Source of the DNA: Cladocopium goreaui
Lineage: Eukaryota > Sar > Dinophyceae > Suessiales > Symbiodiniaceae
DNA length: 64,000 nt
NCBI GenBank assembly: GCA_947184155.2
Contig: CAMXCT020003702.1
Coordinates: forward strand, 160,001-224,000
Direction of reading: 5' to 3'
A model generated the notes under the pieces. The model saw nothing but the letters and a program-made list of their open reading frames with translations, searched no databases and was not told the origin of the DNA. Position 1 is the stretch's first letter. Each line of letters starts with the position of its first letter. This document shows, piece by piece, positions 46,697 through 56,057 of this stretch. The position numbers were made by a program, and so were the translations under genes.

Positions 46697-46889
46697 TTAT
46701 CCATTATATCCCCTATAAATCCCCTATAAATCCCTCATAATCAAGGGAAGCACACATTTCAGGAACAACAGCAGGCATTTCACCAGCATGGGAGATATCA
46801 TTTCTTGCTATGCCGGTCACAAATGGGGGATGCCAATCCAAACACAAATCGCTGGTCATTTGGAAAAAACTAAACTACCCAATCATACC

Positions 46890-47020
46890 ATTACATATAT
46901 AATTATGTATATATATATATGCATATATATATATAAAATATATTATATATATAACATATACATATATAACTATATATATGTATAATATATATATATACAT
47001 ATACATATATTATATACATC
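46890..47020. repeat. TA/ATATAC microsatellite
   Basis: Dense (TA)n and TATATAACATA tracts just downstream (gene sense) of the 47.1 kb exon. Confidence 0.8.
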
Positions 47021-47070
47021 CCCATGATATTATTATTGGTTTTCCTACTCCCCCCTAAGCCGCCAACATC

Positions 47071-47187
47071 CTCCATCGATGTTCGCCATGGCAACGTTGC
47101 CAGCTGCCCCAGCGAAGGTTCCAGGCGTCGACTGCGGAGGTTTTGGGCGAAGGCATCCAGCGTCAGGGTCCATTGCGTAGCGCCCAC
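47071..47187 (-). CDS. PPR-like gene, exon at 47.1 kb
   Basis: Thirty-nine codons begin VGATQWTLTLDAFAQNLRS and continue RRLEPSLGQLATLPW. W.LTLDAF....R...L.PS is a full PPR first helix with its turn. The acceptor is TTTGTAG before GTGGGC, phase 0. The preferred donor is ATGGAG before GATGTT (GA); GAT before GTTGGC (GT) is an in-phase alternative one codon later. A family F element starts 19 bases upstream of the acceptor. Confidence 0.75.
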
Positions 47188-47206
47188 CTACAAATGACAG
47201 GTCAAT

Positions 47207-47347
47207 GGGAATTCCAGGATCCTAAAATAGAGGTACGTTAGTTCTATATTTTTGGCAATATTTTGTGGGGATATCCCCTAAAATTTAGGCCTGAAAAATA
47301 GGCCTTATGTATGGTAGGTACCTCCATTTTAGGATCCTGAAATTCCC
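47207..47347. repeat. Family F inverted-repeat element, copy 1
   Basis: GGGAATTCCAGGATCCTAAA then ATAGAGGTAC pairs with GTACCTCCATTTTAGGATCC then TGAAATTCCC. It lies 19 bases from the 47.1 kb exon acceptor. Confidence 0.8.
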
Positions 47348-47938
47348 ATTCATCTGGGAGATCTCTGAAAAATGATGAAAAATGCTGGTATCATGAGGTT
47401 TAAATGAACATTTCATGAGGATTTTAAGCCAAAATCTGGGAGATATCTGAGATATTTCTGGGATTTGATATCATGGGAATCTGATACGGGGTGTATTCAT
47501 CCATGATGATTAATCAATCTATAGTTCAGTTCAATGCTCCAAATATCCATATGTGCATATACCATATATCATATATCATACAAATTTCATGAATAATCCG
47601 GCATTTAGTCTCTGGCAATCAAGCATGGCAAGGGAAAAATCCACCATTTAAAGTTTGATTATCTTCCCATCAAAACCTCTGTTTAGTCCGTGGTTGGTTC
47701 CCAAATTTTCACCCAAATAAGGGGGATATAATCTTCAACAGATATTTGAAAGTGATGTTCAAAATTCCCAAAATGGGACATTTACCAAGCCCTGTAAAAC
47801 ATCCGGTGAGTCCGGGGAATTTCCCAGCTCGATAAAACTGGAGGGCAAATGACTGAAGTGTTCACATCCATGATTGTCGGGCATCAATGGACGCCGCAGA
47901 CCTGAAAAATGTATGTGTGTATATATATATACATGCAT

Positions 47939-48285
47939 TGTGATTCTCAAACCAGTAACTGATGATCGGAATAACCCTGGTAAGAAACCACCTTAAGATA
48001 TAAGTAGGTTCCATAATCATGCCACCACTTGGAGGTCCAAAGACATCAGACAATGCCTGCCAGACACGTGGCTCAGGCGAGCCCTGAGGTGGGCGGTGAG
48101 GGTTCTTTCATAGTGTCTTCAGCCATAGTGGACTACAAAGCGACAGGGTCGCGTGGACGAGGCCGTCCAACCAAAGACAACAAACCGAGGGCATACAACC
48201 ATCCGAATCTCAGCTGGCAGTGGAGAAAAGGCTGAGCGCTTCAGGTGGAGCCGGAGTTGAAGACAGTGGAGCTACCCCACTTACA
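47939..48285 (+). repeat. 5' long terminal repeat of the copia element
   Basis: 347 bp beginning TGTGATTCTC and ending CCACTTACA, repeated at 56053..56399 with no difference that I could see. It contains a 68-codon open frame with the AT-hook-like motif RGRGRPTK. No TATA box was identified. Confidence 0.95.
48029..48235 (+). CDS. Small LTR-encoded open frame with AT-hook-like motif
   Basis: Sixty-eight codons from ATG, wholly inside the LTR. The C-terminal half contains SRGRGRPTKDNKPRAY, whose GRGRP core matches an AT-hook (minor-groove binding). The N-terminal part has no recognisable domain. An identical frame lies in the 3' LTR. Whether it is translated is unknown. Confidence 0.35.
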   Translation: MEVQRHQTMPARHVAQASPEVGGEGSFIVSSAIVDYKATGSRGRGRPTKDNKPRAYNHPNLSWQWRKG

Positions 48286-48286
48286 T

Positions 48287-48300
48287 TGGTAGCGGAGCTG
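48287..48300 (+). other. Primer-binding site
   Basis: TGGTAGCGGAGCTG begins one base after the 5' LTR. It resembles TGGTATCAGAGC, the usual copia site complementary to the 3' end of initiator methionine tRNA, with two differences. Confidence 0.7.
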
Positions 48301-48328
48301 CATTTTGCAGCATCCAGGCGAAGACACC

Positions 48329-51300
48329 ATGAGCGAGACTTCTGGTGGCGAAAAGAGTGATCAACAGATCACAAATCAGCTGGCATCCCTTGTGCCGAGC
48401 TTTGACCCATCAAAGGATGACATGCAGACCTACAAGCAGAAGGTAGAGATAGTTCTGGGTGCGTGGCCCAAAACGCGCATCACAGAGCTCACAACACGGT
48501 TGATACTGAATACACAGGGTTCAGCTTTTCAGACCTTACAGCTGCATCATGCCGAGCTCATGGCCAATGAAGAGAAATCAGTGACTCGCTTAGTGGAGTT
48601 GTTAGGTGGACAGTGGGGACGCATCGGCCTCGAACAACAGTACCAGGACGTGGAGAACGCGCTGTACCATACAACACAGAGAGCAGATGAGTCACATGAC
48701 TCCTTTTTGGCGAGGGCAGATGTTTTGTGGTCCAAAGCAGTGGCTAGGAAACTGTCATTATCAGATCTACAGGCTTTTGTGACACTTCGAGGTTCGCTTC
48801 TTGCACCAGAAGAGAAGAAGCGGGTGATCCTAGATGCTGATCAAAGCCTGGAAGGCAAACTGACAGTGCCTCGAGTCCGAGAGGCCATTAGGCTATTGGG
48901 AGCAACGTTCTTTGCTGCCATGACTGGACAGAAAACCACTGCAAGAACCAAGGTCTATGATGCGACAACCATGCATGTGGAACATCAGGATGAGGTCAAT
49001 GCAGCTGATGGCATGATCGCCATGGATGACGTTGGCACGGAAGAGGACTTCATCGAAGCTTTGGTGATGGAAGGTGAAGATGAGGACGCAGTATTGGTGG
49101 CTGATTTTGAGGCCTTAGCTGCTGATACGATCCAAGAAGACAGTGAACTCGCTCAGGCATTCAATGCCTACAGCGATGCCCGTCGTCGCCTTTCAGAGAA
49201 GTTTCGCAATCGAGGTTTCTGGCCGACATCAAAAGGTCCCTCTCATGCAAAGGGGAAAGGATTTGGGGGCAAGTTCAGTGGTCAACGAGGCAAAGGGGGT
49301 TACAATCCACCTCGTCAGCGCAGATCACTGCAAGACCGCATCATGCAGAGCAACTGCCGAGCATGTGGTCGAAAGGGCCATTGGAAGGCTGAATGTCCGT
49401 TCAAGTCATCGGCACCATCCACGACGAGCTCAGCTACGTCGACGGCCCCAACATCAACGATGATCATCGAGCAGGATGCACTGCCCATGGAGTTCCTGAA
49501 CTTGCCGCAGCTGCCAACAGAAGCCTCATGTCCGATCCCAGAGGAGCCCAAACCTGATGACACCCACAATGGGGATGTTTGTTTTCTTCTACATGGGGTA
49601 GGTAATCCAGATAGCACTGCCAGGATGAGATTAAGAGATAGTCTGCAACATTACTGGGATAGGATTCATAATGAATCTGGGGTAAGTAATGAGACTCATG
49701 CCATGACCAACAGCCGACATCGAGTGAAAGCCTGGATCCGCAGGAGTAAAAACCTGCTCAGCCCATGTGAACCGCTGAGCCGTTTTCCCAATGCATGCTC
49801 CTTGCGTCCAGGGAATGCCGAAGTGAATGACCCTCAACAGCCTGTTGACATGTCATGCAAAACACCGACACATGCACCGAACGAACCAGAAGCCCAGGCG
49901 TGTTTTGCTACCCATGGTACAATGGCAATCCTGGATTCCGGAGCTTCCAAGACTGTAGTAGGTAGCAATCAGCTGTCCAGCCTGCTTCAGAATTTTGAAC
50001 CTTCACTGAGAAGCCAGCTCCGTCGAAGCCCATGCAGTATCACCTTTCGGTTTGGTAATCAGGGAACCCTTCAAAGTAAGGAAGCCTTAATAGTACCCTT
50101 AGGTTCACTGCAGCTGAGAATAGCCATTGTACCAGGAGAAACCCCATTTCTATTGAGTAATACCCTTTTGATAGCCTTGCAAGCCAAAGTAGACTGCGTG
50201 GGACATGTCCTCGAAAGCCCGTTGCTTGCTCAGCCAGTACGTTTACAATTGTCCTCAAAGGGTTTGTTCATGGTAGATCTCAATGAACTGGCCGCTCAAG
50301 CATGCCAAGTGCTGCAAGACCAGCGTGTTCCGAAGAGACTCGCCACTCCGACCGAGACGTTTGTGTCCGAAGGTCAGGAAAAGAAGCAAGCCACGGCCGG
50401 ATCCAGTCATCATGTCATGCACAGTCATGCAAGGGTTGATAATCAGGTACCAGGATTAGGACAGATCCGCATGTCAGTCCCTGCATCCGAGGTCCCAGGT
50501 GTAGAACAGGTCAGTACATCAACCAGTGCCGCAGAAGTTCAGCAGCAATCTCATGAATCTCAGAACGAGCCAGCAGAAATCCAGGTTCAAGAGACCACCA
50601 CGACCGTGACTCAGACCAACGCTCTCGGTGATCATGGCAATGTCCACCTTGGCCCAAAGGCTGAATCGCCTTCAGATGCCAGTGCAGGTGGAAGTGGAAG
50701 ATCTGAGCCACTTGAGCTTGGAAGAGCTCTCAGTGGAGACACTGAGCTTCGGTCAGAAGCATGCTGGCAAAACCTTTGCCGAAGCATGGATGGACCAGGA
50801 GTGGGTGAAATTCATGGTCACCAGATACTCCCAGAGTACCAAAAGTGCCCACCGCAGGTTCCTTCGGTATGTGGAGTTGATGCTGGACCAGCACGAACAG
50901 CAACAGACCGGGATTCCAGTGATCCCCACCGACAGCGTGCCTGTGGAGCCGCTGCAGCCCACGGCCAAGGCCAAGACAGCCGCCAAAGCCAAGGCCAAGG
51001 GAATGGCATCAGCCACTCCAGTGTACCTCCCCGACATGGAGGGCGAATGGGCTATGGAACCAGGCCAGTGTCCATCCTCGACTATGACCTCAAGCTCAAT
51101 GCCGACGGAAGTGTATGCACTGCAACAACGAATGCTGAACATGGAGAACGCCATGATGCGGATCATGCATCATCTGGAAAGTCAAGCCAATGCAGTGCAG
51201 GTGCCGGAGGCAACCTTCTCCGATCAAGACTGAGTGAGGACTGGTCAGCCGAGATCAATACCATGATTAGCCAGGATAACCATGCATTGAAACACTTGAT

Positions 51301-53113
51301 TTTATCATTTGAGTCCGAACTTCAACAGGCCATCCAAAGCAATCAGCCCATAGGTAAGCCATGTGCATTGGTCGAAGTTTTCTGCAGTGCCAATTCTCCA
51401 TTGACTCATCAGATGCTACAACAACACGAGACCGCTTACCGTTTTGGCTACGCACAAGGAGACCTGGCATCAAGTGAGGGTAGAGCCAAGCTTTTTGGAC
51501 TGATTGCTCGTCACAGACCCACGGATATCTGGGTCAGCCCAGATTGTGGACCCTGGTCATCCTGGTCACAGTTGAATGCCTCAAGATCGTTGGAACATCA
51601 ACATCACTATGAACAAGTCCGAAAAGAATTGCTCTATCAGATTGCCATTTGTATTGTTCTGTTTCGACATCAGTTGGAAAATCATCAACATTTCCATTGG
51701 GAACAGCCTGCAAAGTCACTCATGTTTGTACACCCTGGACTTGCTGAGGTACACCAACATACCTATGCTTGCCAATTTGACATGTGCACAGCCGGAAATT
51801 TAAGAGATCCTCAGAACGGTTTGTTCATGAAGAAGGGAATGACCATTCTAACAACCCGAAAACATGTCTATTCACACTTGCATGGAATGACCTGCAAACA
51901 TCAACATGTGCATCAACCAATGGAAGGAAGTTTCATGACAGCACAGGGGTCAATGCTCAGGACAAAGTTCTCTGCCATTTATCCAAGAAAGTTTGCCAGA
52001 ACCGTGGTCCGTTTGCTTCGCCAGGATGACACCAGTGCATTTGCAGTCTTGGCTCGTAGACAGAGACCAACTTTTGTCCGTTCCGAACTGGTGACTCCCG
52101 AGAGTCGAACAGAGCAGGAGGCAAAGAGGCGAAGATTGGATGGCAAGCAAAGTTGTCCACCATGTCTTGAACAGTTTCAGGAACTAATGAAATCAGTTGA
52201 CAATCAACTCAAAAGAGTTGGTAAGCAAGAGATTGTCCATCCACCTACTTGCCAGATGATCCAAGATTTGCTGCCTGACAAAACGATTGTTCGAGTTTTA
52301 GCATGCCGAGGCACAGACCGCACAATTGGTCCTCCAACGGACTTACTAGGAGATGAAGCACCATTTCGCAGAACCATCATGTTGCATCGGGGATCACAGG
52401 ACATCAAGTTTGAACGATATTGGGAAAGATGGACCTCCTTATCTAATAGACAGTTAGTAAGGCCAGCTCATCCATGTCGGATCAACATCACTGTGTTTGC
52501 CAAAGATCCAACAGCCAGTGCTTCCAGCTCAAGTCCGTTGCCAGAGAATGTTCCAATGCCGCAGTCCCAAGTAAGCCCAGCTGAAATGCATGAAAATCCG
52601 CCGTTTTCCGAAAGTGACAGGCCAGCGTCAGACACCACGACAGAGGTAAAAGCCACTGCCCCTGAGACACCTGTCGATCAAATGCAAACTAGGCTCATGG
52701 ATCAGACTTTCCGGTTTCGCAGTTTGCCAAAGTGGGAACAACAGCAGATAATCCATATGCACAAGAATCTTGGACATCCCTCCAATGACAGATTATCGAG
52801 AGCATTGCAAACCGCAGGATATCGTCCAGATGTCTCACAAGCTGCCCTGGAACTCAAATGCCAAGTATGTGCCAAGTGCTCACCGCCGAAGCATCAACGA
52901 CCTGCCACATTGAAACCAATGCTTGATTTCAATCATCGGATCTATATAGATGGAGTAAATTGGACAAATTCCCAAGGTAAATCTCTCCAATTTTATCACA
53001 TTGTAGATGCCGGGTCAAATTTCCATGTTGCTATTGCGACTCCAGCAAAGACCTCAGGATATCCTCAATATCATCAGCCAGCATTGGATGAGTTGGGCAG
53101 GGCCACCGACTGA
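48329..53113 (+). CDS. copia Gag-protease-methyltransferase-like-integrase N-part
   Basis: Open frame of 1,594 codons from ATG (MSETSGGEKSD); an earlier non-ATG start is unnecessary. Gag-like helical region at about residues 1-330; zinc knuckle CRACGRKGHWKAEC at 343-356 (CX2CX4HX4C); aspartic protease AILDSGASKTVVG with Asp about 536. Residues 1010-1220 form an extra domain with LVEVFCSANSPL (about 1014) and SPDCGPWSSWSQLN (about 1070), like C5 methyltransferase motifs I and IV. The integrase zinc-binding part (HKNLGH...CQVCAKC, about 1476-1515) and the first catalytic-region Asp (YIDGVNW) follow. The frame then runs out at TGA 53111 after a frameshift near 53.06 kb. Residues 770-965 are probably read in another frame (next entry). 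It would drive reverse-transcribed copying of the element. Confidence 0.9.
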   Translation: MSETSGGEKSDQQITNQLASLVPSFDPSKDDMQTYKQKVEIVLGAWPKTRITELTTRLILNTQGSAFQTLQLHHAELMANEEKSVTRLVELLGGQWGRIGLEQQYQDVENALYHTTQRADESHDSFLARADVLWSKAVARKLSLSDLQAFVTLRGSLLAPEEKKRVILDADQSLEGKLTVPRVREAIRLLGATFFAAMTGQKTTARTKVYDATTMHVEHQDEVNAADGMIAMDDVGTEEDFIEALVMEGEDEDAVLVADFEALAADTIQEDSELAQAFNAYSDARRRLSEKFRNRGFWPTSKGPSHAKGKGFGGKFSGQRGKGGYNPPRQRRSLQDRIMQSNCRACGRKGHWKAECPFKSSAPSTTSSATSTAPTSTMIIEQDALPMEFLNLPQLPTEASCPIPEEPKPDDTHNGDVCFLLHGVGNPDSTARMRLRDSLQHYWDRIHNESGVSNETHAMTNSRHRVKAWIRRSKNLLSPCEPLSRFPNACSLRPGNAEVNDPQQPVDMSCKTPTHAPNEPEAQACFATHGTMAILDSGASKTVVGSNQLSSLLQNFEPSLRSQLRRSPCSITFRFGNQGTLQSKEALIVPLGSLQLRIAIVPGETPFLLSNTLLIALQAKVDCVGHVLESPLLAQPVRLQLSSKGLFMVDLNELAAQACQVLQDQRVPKRLATPTETFVSEGQEKKQATAGSSHHVMHSHARVDNQVPGLGQIRMSVPASEVPGVEQVSTSTSAAEVQQQSHESQNEPAEIQVQETTTTVTQTNALGDHGNVHLGPKAESPSDASAGGSGRSEPLELGRALSGDTELRSEACWQNLCRSMDGPGVGEIHGHQILPEYQKCPPQVPSVCGVDAGPARTATDRDSSDPHRQRACGAAAAHGQGQDSRQSQGQGNGISHSSVPPRHGGRMGYGTRPVSILDYDLKLNADGSVCTATTNAEHGERHDADHASSGKSSQCSAGAGGNLLRSRLSEDWSAEINTMISQDNHALKHLILSFESELQQAIQSNQPIGKPCALVEVFCSANSPLTHQMLQQHETAYRFGYAQGDLASSEGRAKLFGLIARHRPTDIWVSPDCGPWSSWSQLNASRSLEHQHHYEQVRKELLYQIAICIVLFRHQLENHQHFHWEQPAKSLMFVHPGLAEVHQHTYACQFDMCTAGNLRDPQNGLFMKKGMTILTTRKHVYSHLHGMTCKHQHVHQPMEGSFMTAQGSMLRTKFSAIYPRKFARTVVRLLRQDDTSAFAVLARRQRPTFVRSELVTPESRTEQEAKRRRLDGKQSCPPCLEQFQELMKSVDNQLKRVGKQEIVHPPTCQMIQDLLPDKTIVRVLACRGTDRTIGPPTDLLGDEAPFRRTIMLHRGSQDIKFERYWERWTSLSNRQLVRPAHPCRINITVFAKDPTASASSSSPLPENVPMPQSQVSPAEMHENPPFSESDRPASDTTTEVKATAPETPVDQMQTRLMDQTFRFRSLPKWEQQQIIHMHKNLGHPSNDRLSRALQTAGYRPDVSQAALELKCQVCAKCSPPKHQRPATLKPMLDFNHRIYIDGVNWTNSQGKSLQFYHIVDAGSNFHVAIATPAKTSGYPQYHQPALDELGRATD
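50634..51233 (+). CDS. Overlapping +1-frame segment of the copia polyprotein
   Basis: In the frame one base ahead of the main one, an open stretch from ATG 50634 to TGA 51231 reads LSHLSLEELSVETLSFGQKH, AEAWMDQEWVKFMVTRYSQS and AHRRFLRYVELML: balanced, helical and protein-like. The main frame over the same bases is Ser/Gly/Arg/His-rich and looks non-coding. Either two compensating indels moved the true frame, or this is a genuine overlapping gene. No family name assigned. Confidence 0.6.
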   Translation: MAMSTLAQRLNRLQMPVQVEVEDLSHLSLEELSVETLSFGQKHAGKTFAEAWMDQEWVKFMVTRYSQSTKSAHRRFLRYVELMLDQHEQQQTGIPVIPTDSVPVEPLQPTAKAKTAAKAKAKGMASATPVYLPDMEGEWAMEPGQCPSSTMTSSSMPTEVYALQQRMLNMENAMMRIMHHLESQANAVQVPEATFSDQD

Positions 53114-56057
53114 GCTTCAGGTGGACTCAGGAACTGAATTGAACAGCGAAGAGTTTGCAGCCTTTCTTCAGCGTTTTGGCATTAAGGGAAGCACAACATG
53201 TCCGATGGCCCACTGGCAGAATGGTAAGGTGGAACGTCATGGAAAGTTTCTACAACACATGCTCACCAAAATTGATCTTGAACATCCCATTCACGATTAT
53301 CAAGCACTCCAACTTGCTCTCAGTCAAAGTACCCATGCAAAGAATAGCTTGAGCATTCGACATGGATATGCACCAGAAATAATTGTATTTGGAAAGCACT
53401 CCAGAATTCCCGGATCCATATTAAGTGATGAATCTATTCCATCCCATGAAATGGTCTCTCAAGAAGATCATCATGTTGGTGTGTTGGAATTCAAAAACCT
53501 ACTGAAGATCAGAGAAAGCGCAAGAAAAGCCTTCCATGATGCCGACAACAATGACAGCCTTCGCCGTGCGATCCTTCGCAAAGCATGCCCTCACCGAGGC
53601 ATGTATGAGAAGGGACAATGGGTAATGATTTGGCGTGGAGAACCTCCACAGAAGTCTGGTTGGATTGGACCACAGAGAGTCACCATACAGGACGGTCATC
53701 ACACTGTTTGGACCACCCAATGTGCCAAGCTTTACCGCAGTGCCCCTGAACATGTGCGACCCGTGCTGAGTCAAGAGATGCCGGAATGTCCCGATGCATG
53801 GCCCGACAACCTGACGGAACTTGGACAACAGATCACCAATATCAACAACCGAAGATCGCTTGGCCCAATTTCAGAAATGGTTGAAATTCCCTCTGAAAAT
53901 AGCCATGAACATAATCCTGATAACCAAATCCACCATGATAACCAGAATCTCCCAGACCCTGAAGTCACGAGTGAAGATCATAATGGTACCCCCAATTCAC
54001 CACAATCATTACCACAACCAGACCAAGAACCAGATCTCTCACGACAGGGGTCTGTCATGCCTGAAGTGATGGACCATCCGGAACAATCATCACTCACCGA
54101 AGCCCTGACATGCGTCGATGTAGACTGGTGTCTTTCAGCAGTGGAAAGCCAGGACGCTGCATGGCGTTGTGAATTTGATGTTCCTCTCTCAGACCACCAA
54201 GGGTTGCCTGAGAACCAAGAGGAAGCATGGACCTTGTTGGCAACAAATGCCAAGAAACAGCGCTCTGAAGTTCGTTTGACCGAACTGTCACCTGAAGAAA
54301 AGGCAGAATTCCAAAAGGCCAAAATGGCAGAAGTTCAGAGCTGGGTCCAGACTGGTACAGTCTCCAAGGTGCTCCGAAACCAGATCCCTGAGGATCAAAT
54401 TCTACGTTGCCGCTGGATATTGACCTGGAAACCCCTGGATAATTTAGGTGACGAACATGGTAATGTGTCCCAAAAGCCTGTCAAAACCCATAAAGCGAAG
54501 GCCCGCCTAGTGGTATTGGGATACCTGGATCCAAACTTGGAAGAAATTCCCAGAGACTCACCGACCTTGAATCGTACGTCCAGAATGATTCTTCTCCAGG
54601 TCATAGCCAGTTGTGGTTGGCAACTCCAATCCTTTGATGTGAAGGCCGCTTTCCTTCAAGGTCAGCCTCAGTCCGACCGTATAATGGCCGTGGAGCCTGT
54701 CCCAGAGCTCAGACAAATCATGAACCTTGGTCCCCAACATGTTGCGAAGTTGAACAAAAGTGCCTATGGCTTGGTAGATGCACCATTTTTATGGTTTTGT
54801 TCTCTTGTCACCGAATTAACCAAATTGGGGTTCGAAGCATCACCTTTTGATCCATGCCTTTTTGTCTTAAGGGAACCAGCCACCAGCAGCCAAGCTGGCA
54901 AAATTGCTGGCATTCTCGGAGTGCATGTTGACGATGGGATTGGAGGGGGTAATGCCGTATATGAGGAGAAGATCAAGGAGCTAGAGAAAAAGTTCAAATT
55001 TGGATCCCACAAAACCAATGCCTTCACATTCACTGGGGTAGAAGTTACTCAAAGAGGGGATAACAGTATCCACTTGAGCCAAGCCCAATACATCAAGAAG
55101 ATCAATCCCATTTCCCTGGACTGTAATCGAAAAACCCAGCATGAATCACTTGTGACCGAGAAAGAAAGATTAGCACTAAGGGGAATAGTGGGAAGCCTTC
55201 AGTACGCAGCCACCAACACTCGTCCAGACATTGCCAGTAAATTATCATTCCTACAATCCTCTATCAACACCGCCAAAGTTGAAACCCTACATGAAGCCAA
55301 TCGACTCCTCCATGAAGCCAAGAAACATCATGATGTTGCAATAGTGATCAAGCCAATTCCAGTAGAAGATTTCCGATTCATGGCATTCAGTGACGCATCA
55401 TTTTCTTCAGCCAAAAAGCCTGACTCTCATGCTGGTCTAATCATAGTCGGTACACATAAGGATGTAGCCTTGAACAAACAATGTCCCATCAGTCCCATTT
55501 CTTGGGGTTGTAAAAAGATTCAACGTGTTGTGACAAGCACCTTAGCTGCAGAGACCACGGCTTTAGCATCAGCAGTAGATCAATTAGCTTGGTTGAGACT
55601 TTTCTGGTCCTGGATCCATGTACCCAACACGAACTGGAAGGAACCAGAAACCGCACTCATGAAAATTGCACCAGCCATCACCACCGCTACCTTCAGAGAA
55701 CATGCCGACTTAGCAATCACAGACTGCAAGAGCCTATTTGATCTCACGACAAGAACAGCTCCACCATCATGTGCTGAGTTCAGGGTTCAATTAGCTGCAC
55801 GTGCAGTGAAAGAAGCCCTCCTTGAAGGGATTCAATTGCGTTGGGTCCACTCAGGTGCTCAGTTGGCTGACAGTTTAACCAAAGCAATGGAAAGCTATTT
55901 TCTCCGTGAGACTTTAAGATTAGGCAGCTACAAACTCAGTGACGAATCAGCTATTCTCAAGGAAAGAGCCAAAACCAAAGACAGGATTCGATGGCTGAAA
56001 GGCCAAGATCATCAACAACCAACTACAAAATCAGAAAAAGAAAATTTGGGAGTGTGA
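53058..56057 (+). CDS. copia integrase C-part, reverse transcriptase and RNase H
   Basis: The frame is open from 53007, but its protein-like part begins near 53058, where it takes over integrase from the upstream frame. Integrase D (ELQVDSGTELN) and E (NGKVERHG) come first. Reverse transcriptase follows: RCRWILTWK, SFDVKAAFLQG, and VHVDDGIGG carrying the paired catalytic Asp (54930-54935; HVDD in place of the usual YVDD). RNase H has FSDASFSSAKK, STLAAETTALA and an ITDCKSLFDL Asp. Length is normal for copia. The stop TGA overlaps the 3' LTR. With the break inside integrase, this copy probably cannot make an intact Pol by itself unless frameshifting occurs. Confidence 0.9.
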   Translation, partial: DILNIISQHWMSWAGPPTELQVDSGTELNSEEFAAFLQRFGIKGSTTCPMAHWQNGKVERHGKFLQHMLTKIDLEHPIHDYQALQLALSQSTHAKNSLSIRHGYAPEIIVFGKHSRIPGSILSDESIPSHEMVSQEDHHVGVLEFKNLLKIRESARKAFHDADNNDSLRRAILRKACPHRGMYEKGQWVMIWRGEPPQKSGWIGPQRVTIQDGHHTVWTTQCAKLYRSAPEHVRPVLSQEMPECPDAWPDNLTELGQQITNINNRRSLGPISEMVEIPSENSHEHNPDNQIHHDNQNLPDPEVTSEDHNGTPNSPQSLPQPDQEPDLSRQGSVMPEVMDHPEQSSLTEALTCVDVDWCLSAVESQDAAWRCEFDVPLSDHQGLPENQEEAWTLLATNAKKQRSEVRLTELSPEEKAEFQKAKMAEVQSWVQTGTVSKVLRNQIPEDQILRCRWILTWKPLDNLGDEHGNVSQKPVKTHKAKARLVVLGYLDPNLEEIPRDSPTLNRTSRMILLQVIASCGWQLQSFDVKAAFLQGQPQSDRIMAVEPVPELRQIMNLGPQHVAKLNKSAYGLVDAPFLWFCSLVTELTKLGFEASPFDPCLFVLREPATSSQAGKIAGILGVHVDDGIGGGNAVYEEKIKELEKKFKFGSHKTNAFTFTGVEVTQRGDNSIHLSQAQYIKKINPISLDCNRKTQHESLVTEKERLALRGIVGSLQYAATNTRPDIASKLSFLQSSINTAKVETLHEANRLLHEAKKHHDVAIVIKPIPVEDFRFMAFSDASFSSAKKPDSHAGLIIVGTHKDVALNKQCPISPISWGCKKIQRVVTSTLAAETTALASAVDQLAWLRLFWSWIHVPNTNWKEPETALMKIAPAITTATFREHADLAITDCKSLFDLTTRTAPPSCAEFRVQLAARAVKEALLEGIQLRWVHSGAQLADSLTKAMESYFLRETLRLGSYKLSDESAILKERAKTKDRIRWLKGQDHQQPTTKSEKENLGV
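56033..56052 (+). other. Polypurine tract
   Basis: AGAAAAAGAAAA followed by TTTGGGAG sits directly before the 3' LTR, the standard position for priming plus-strand DNA. Confidence 0.7.
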
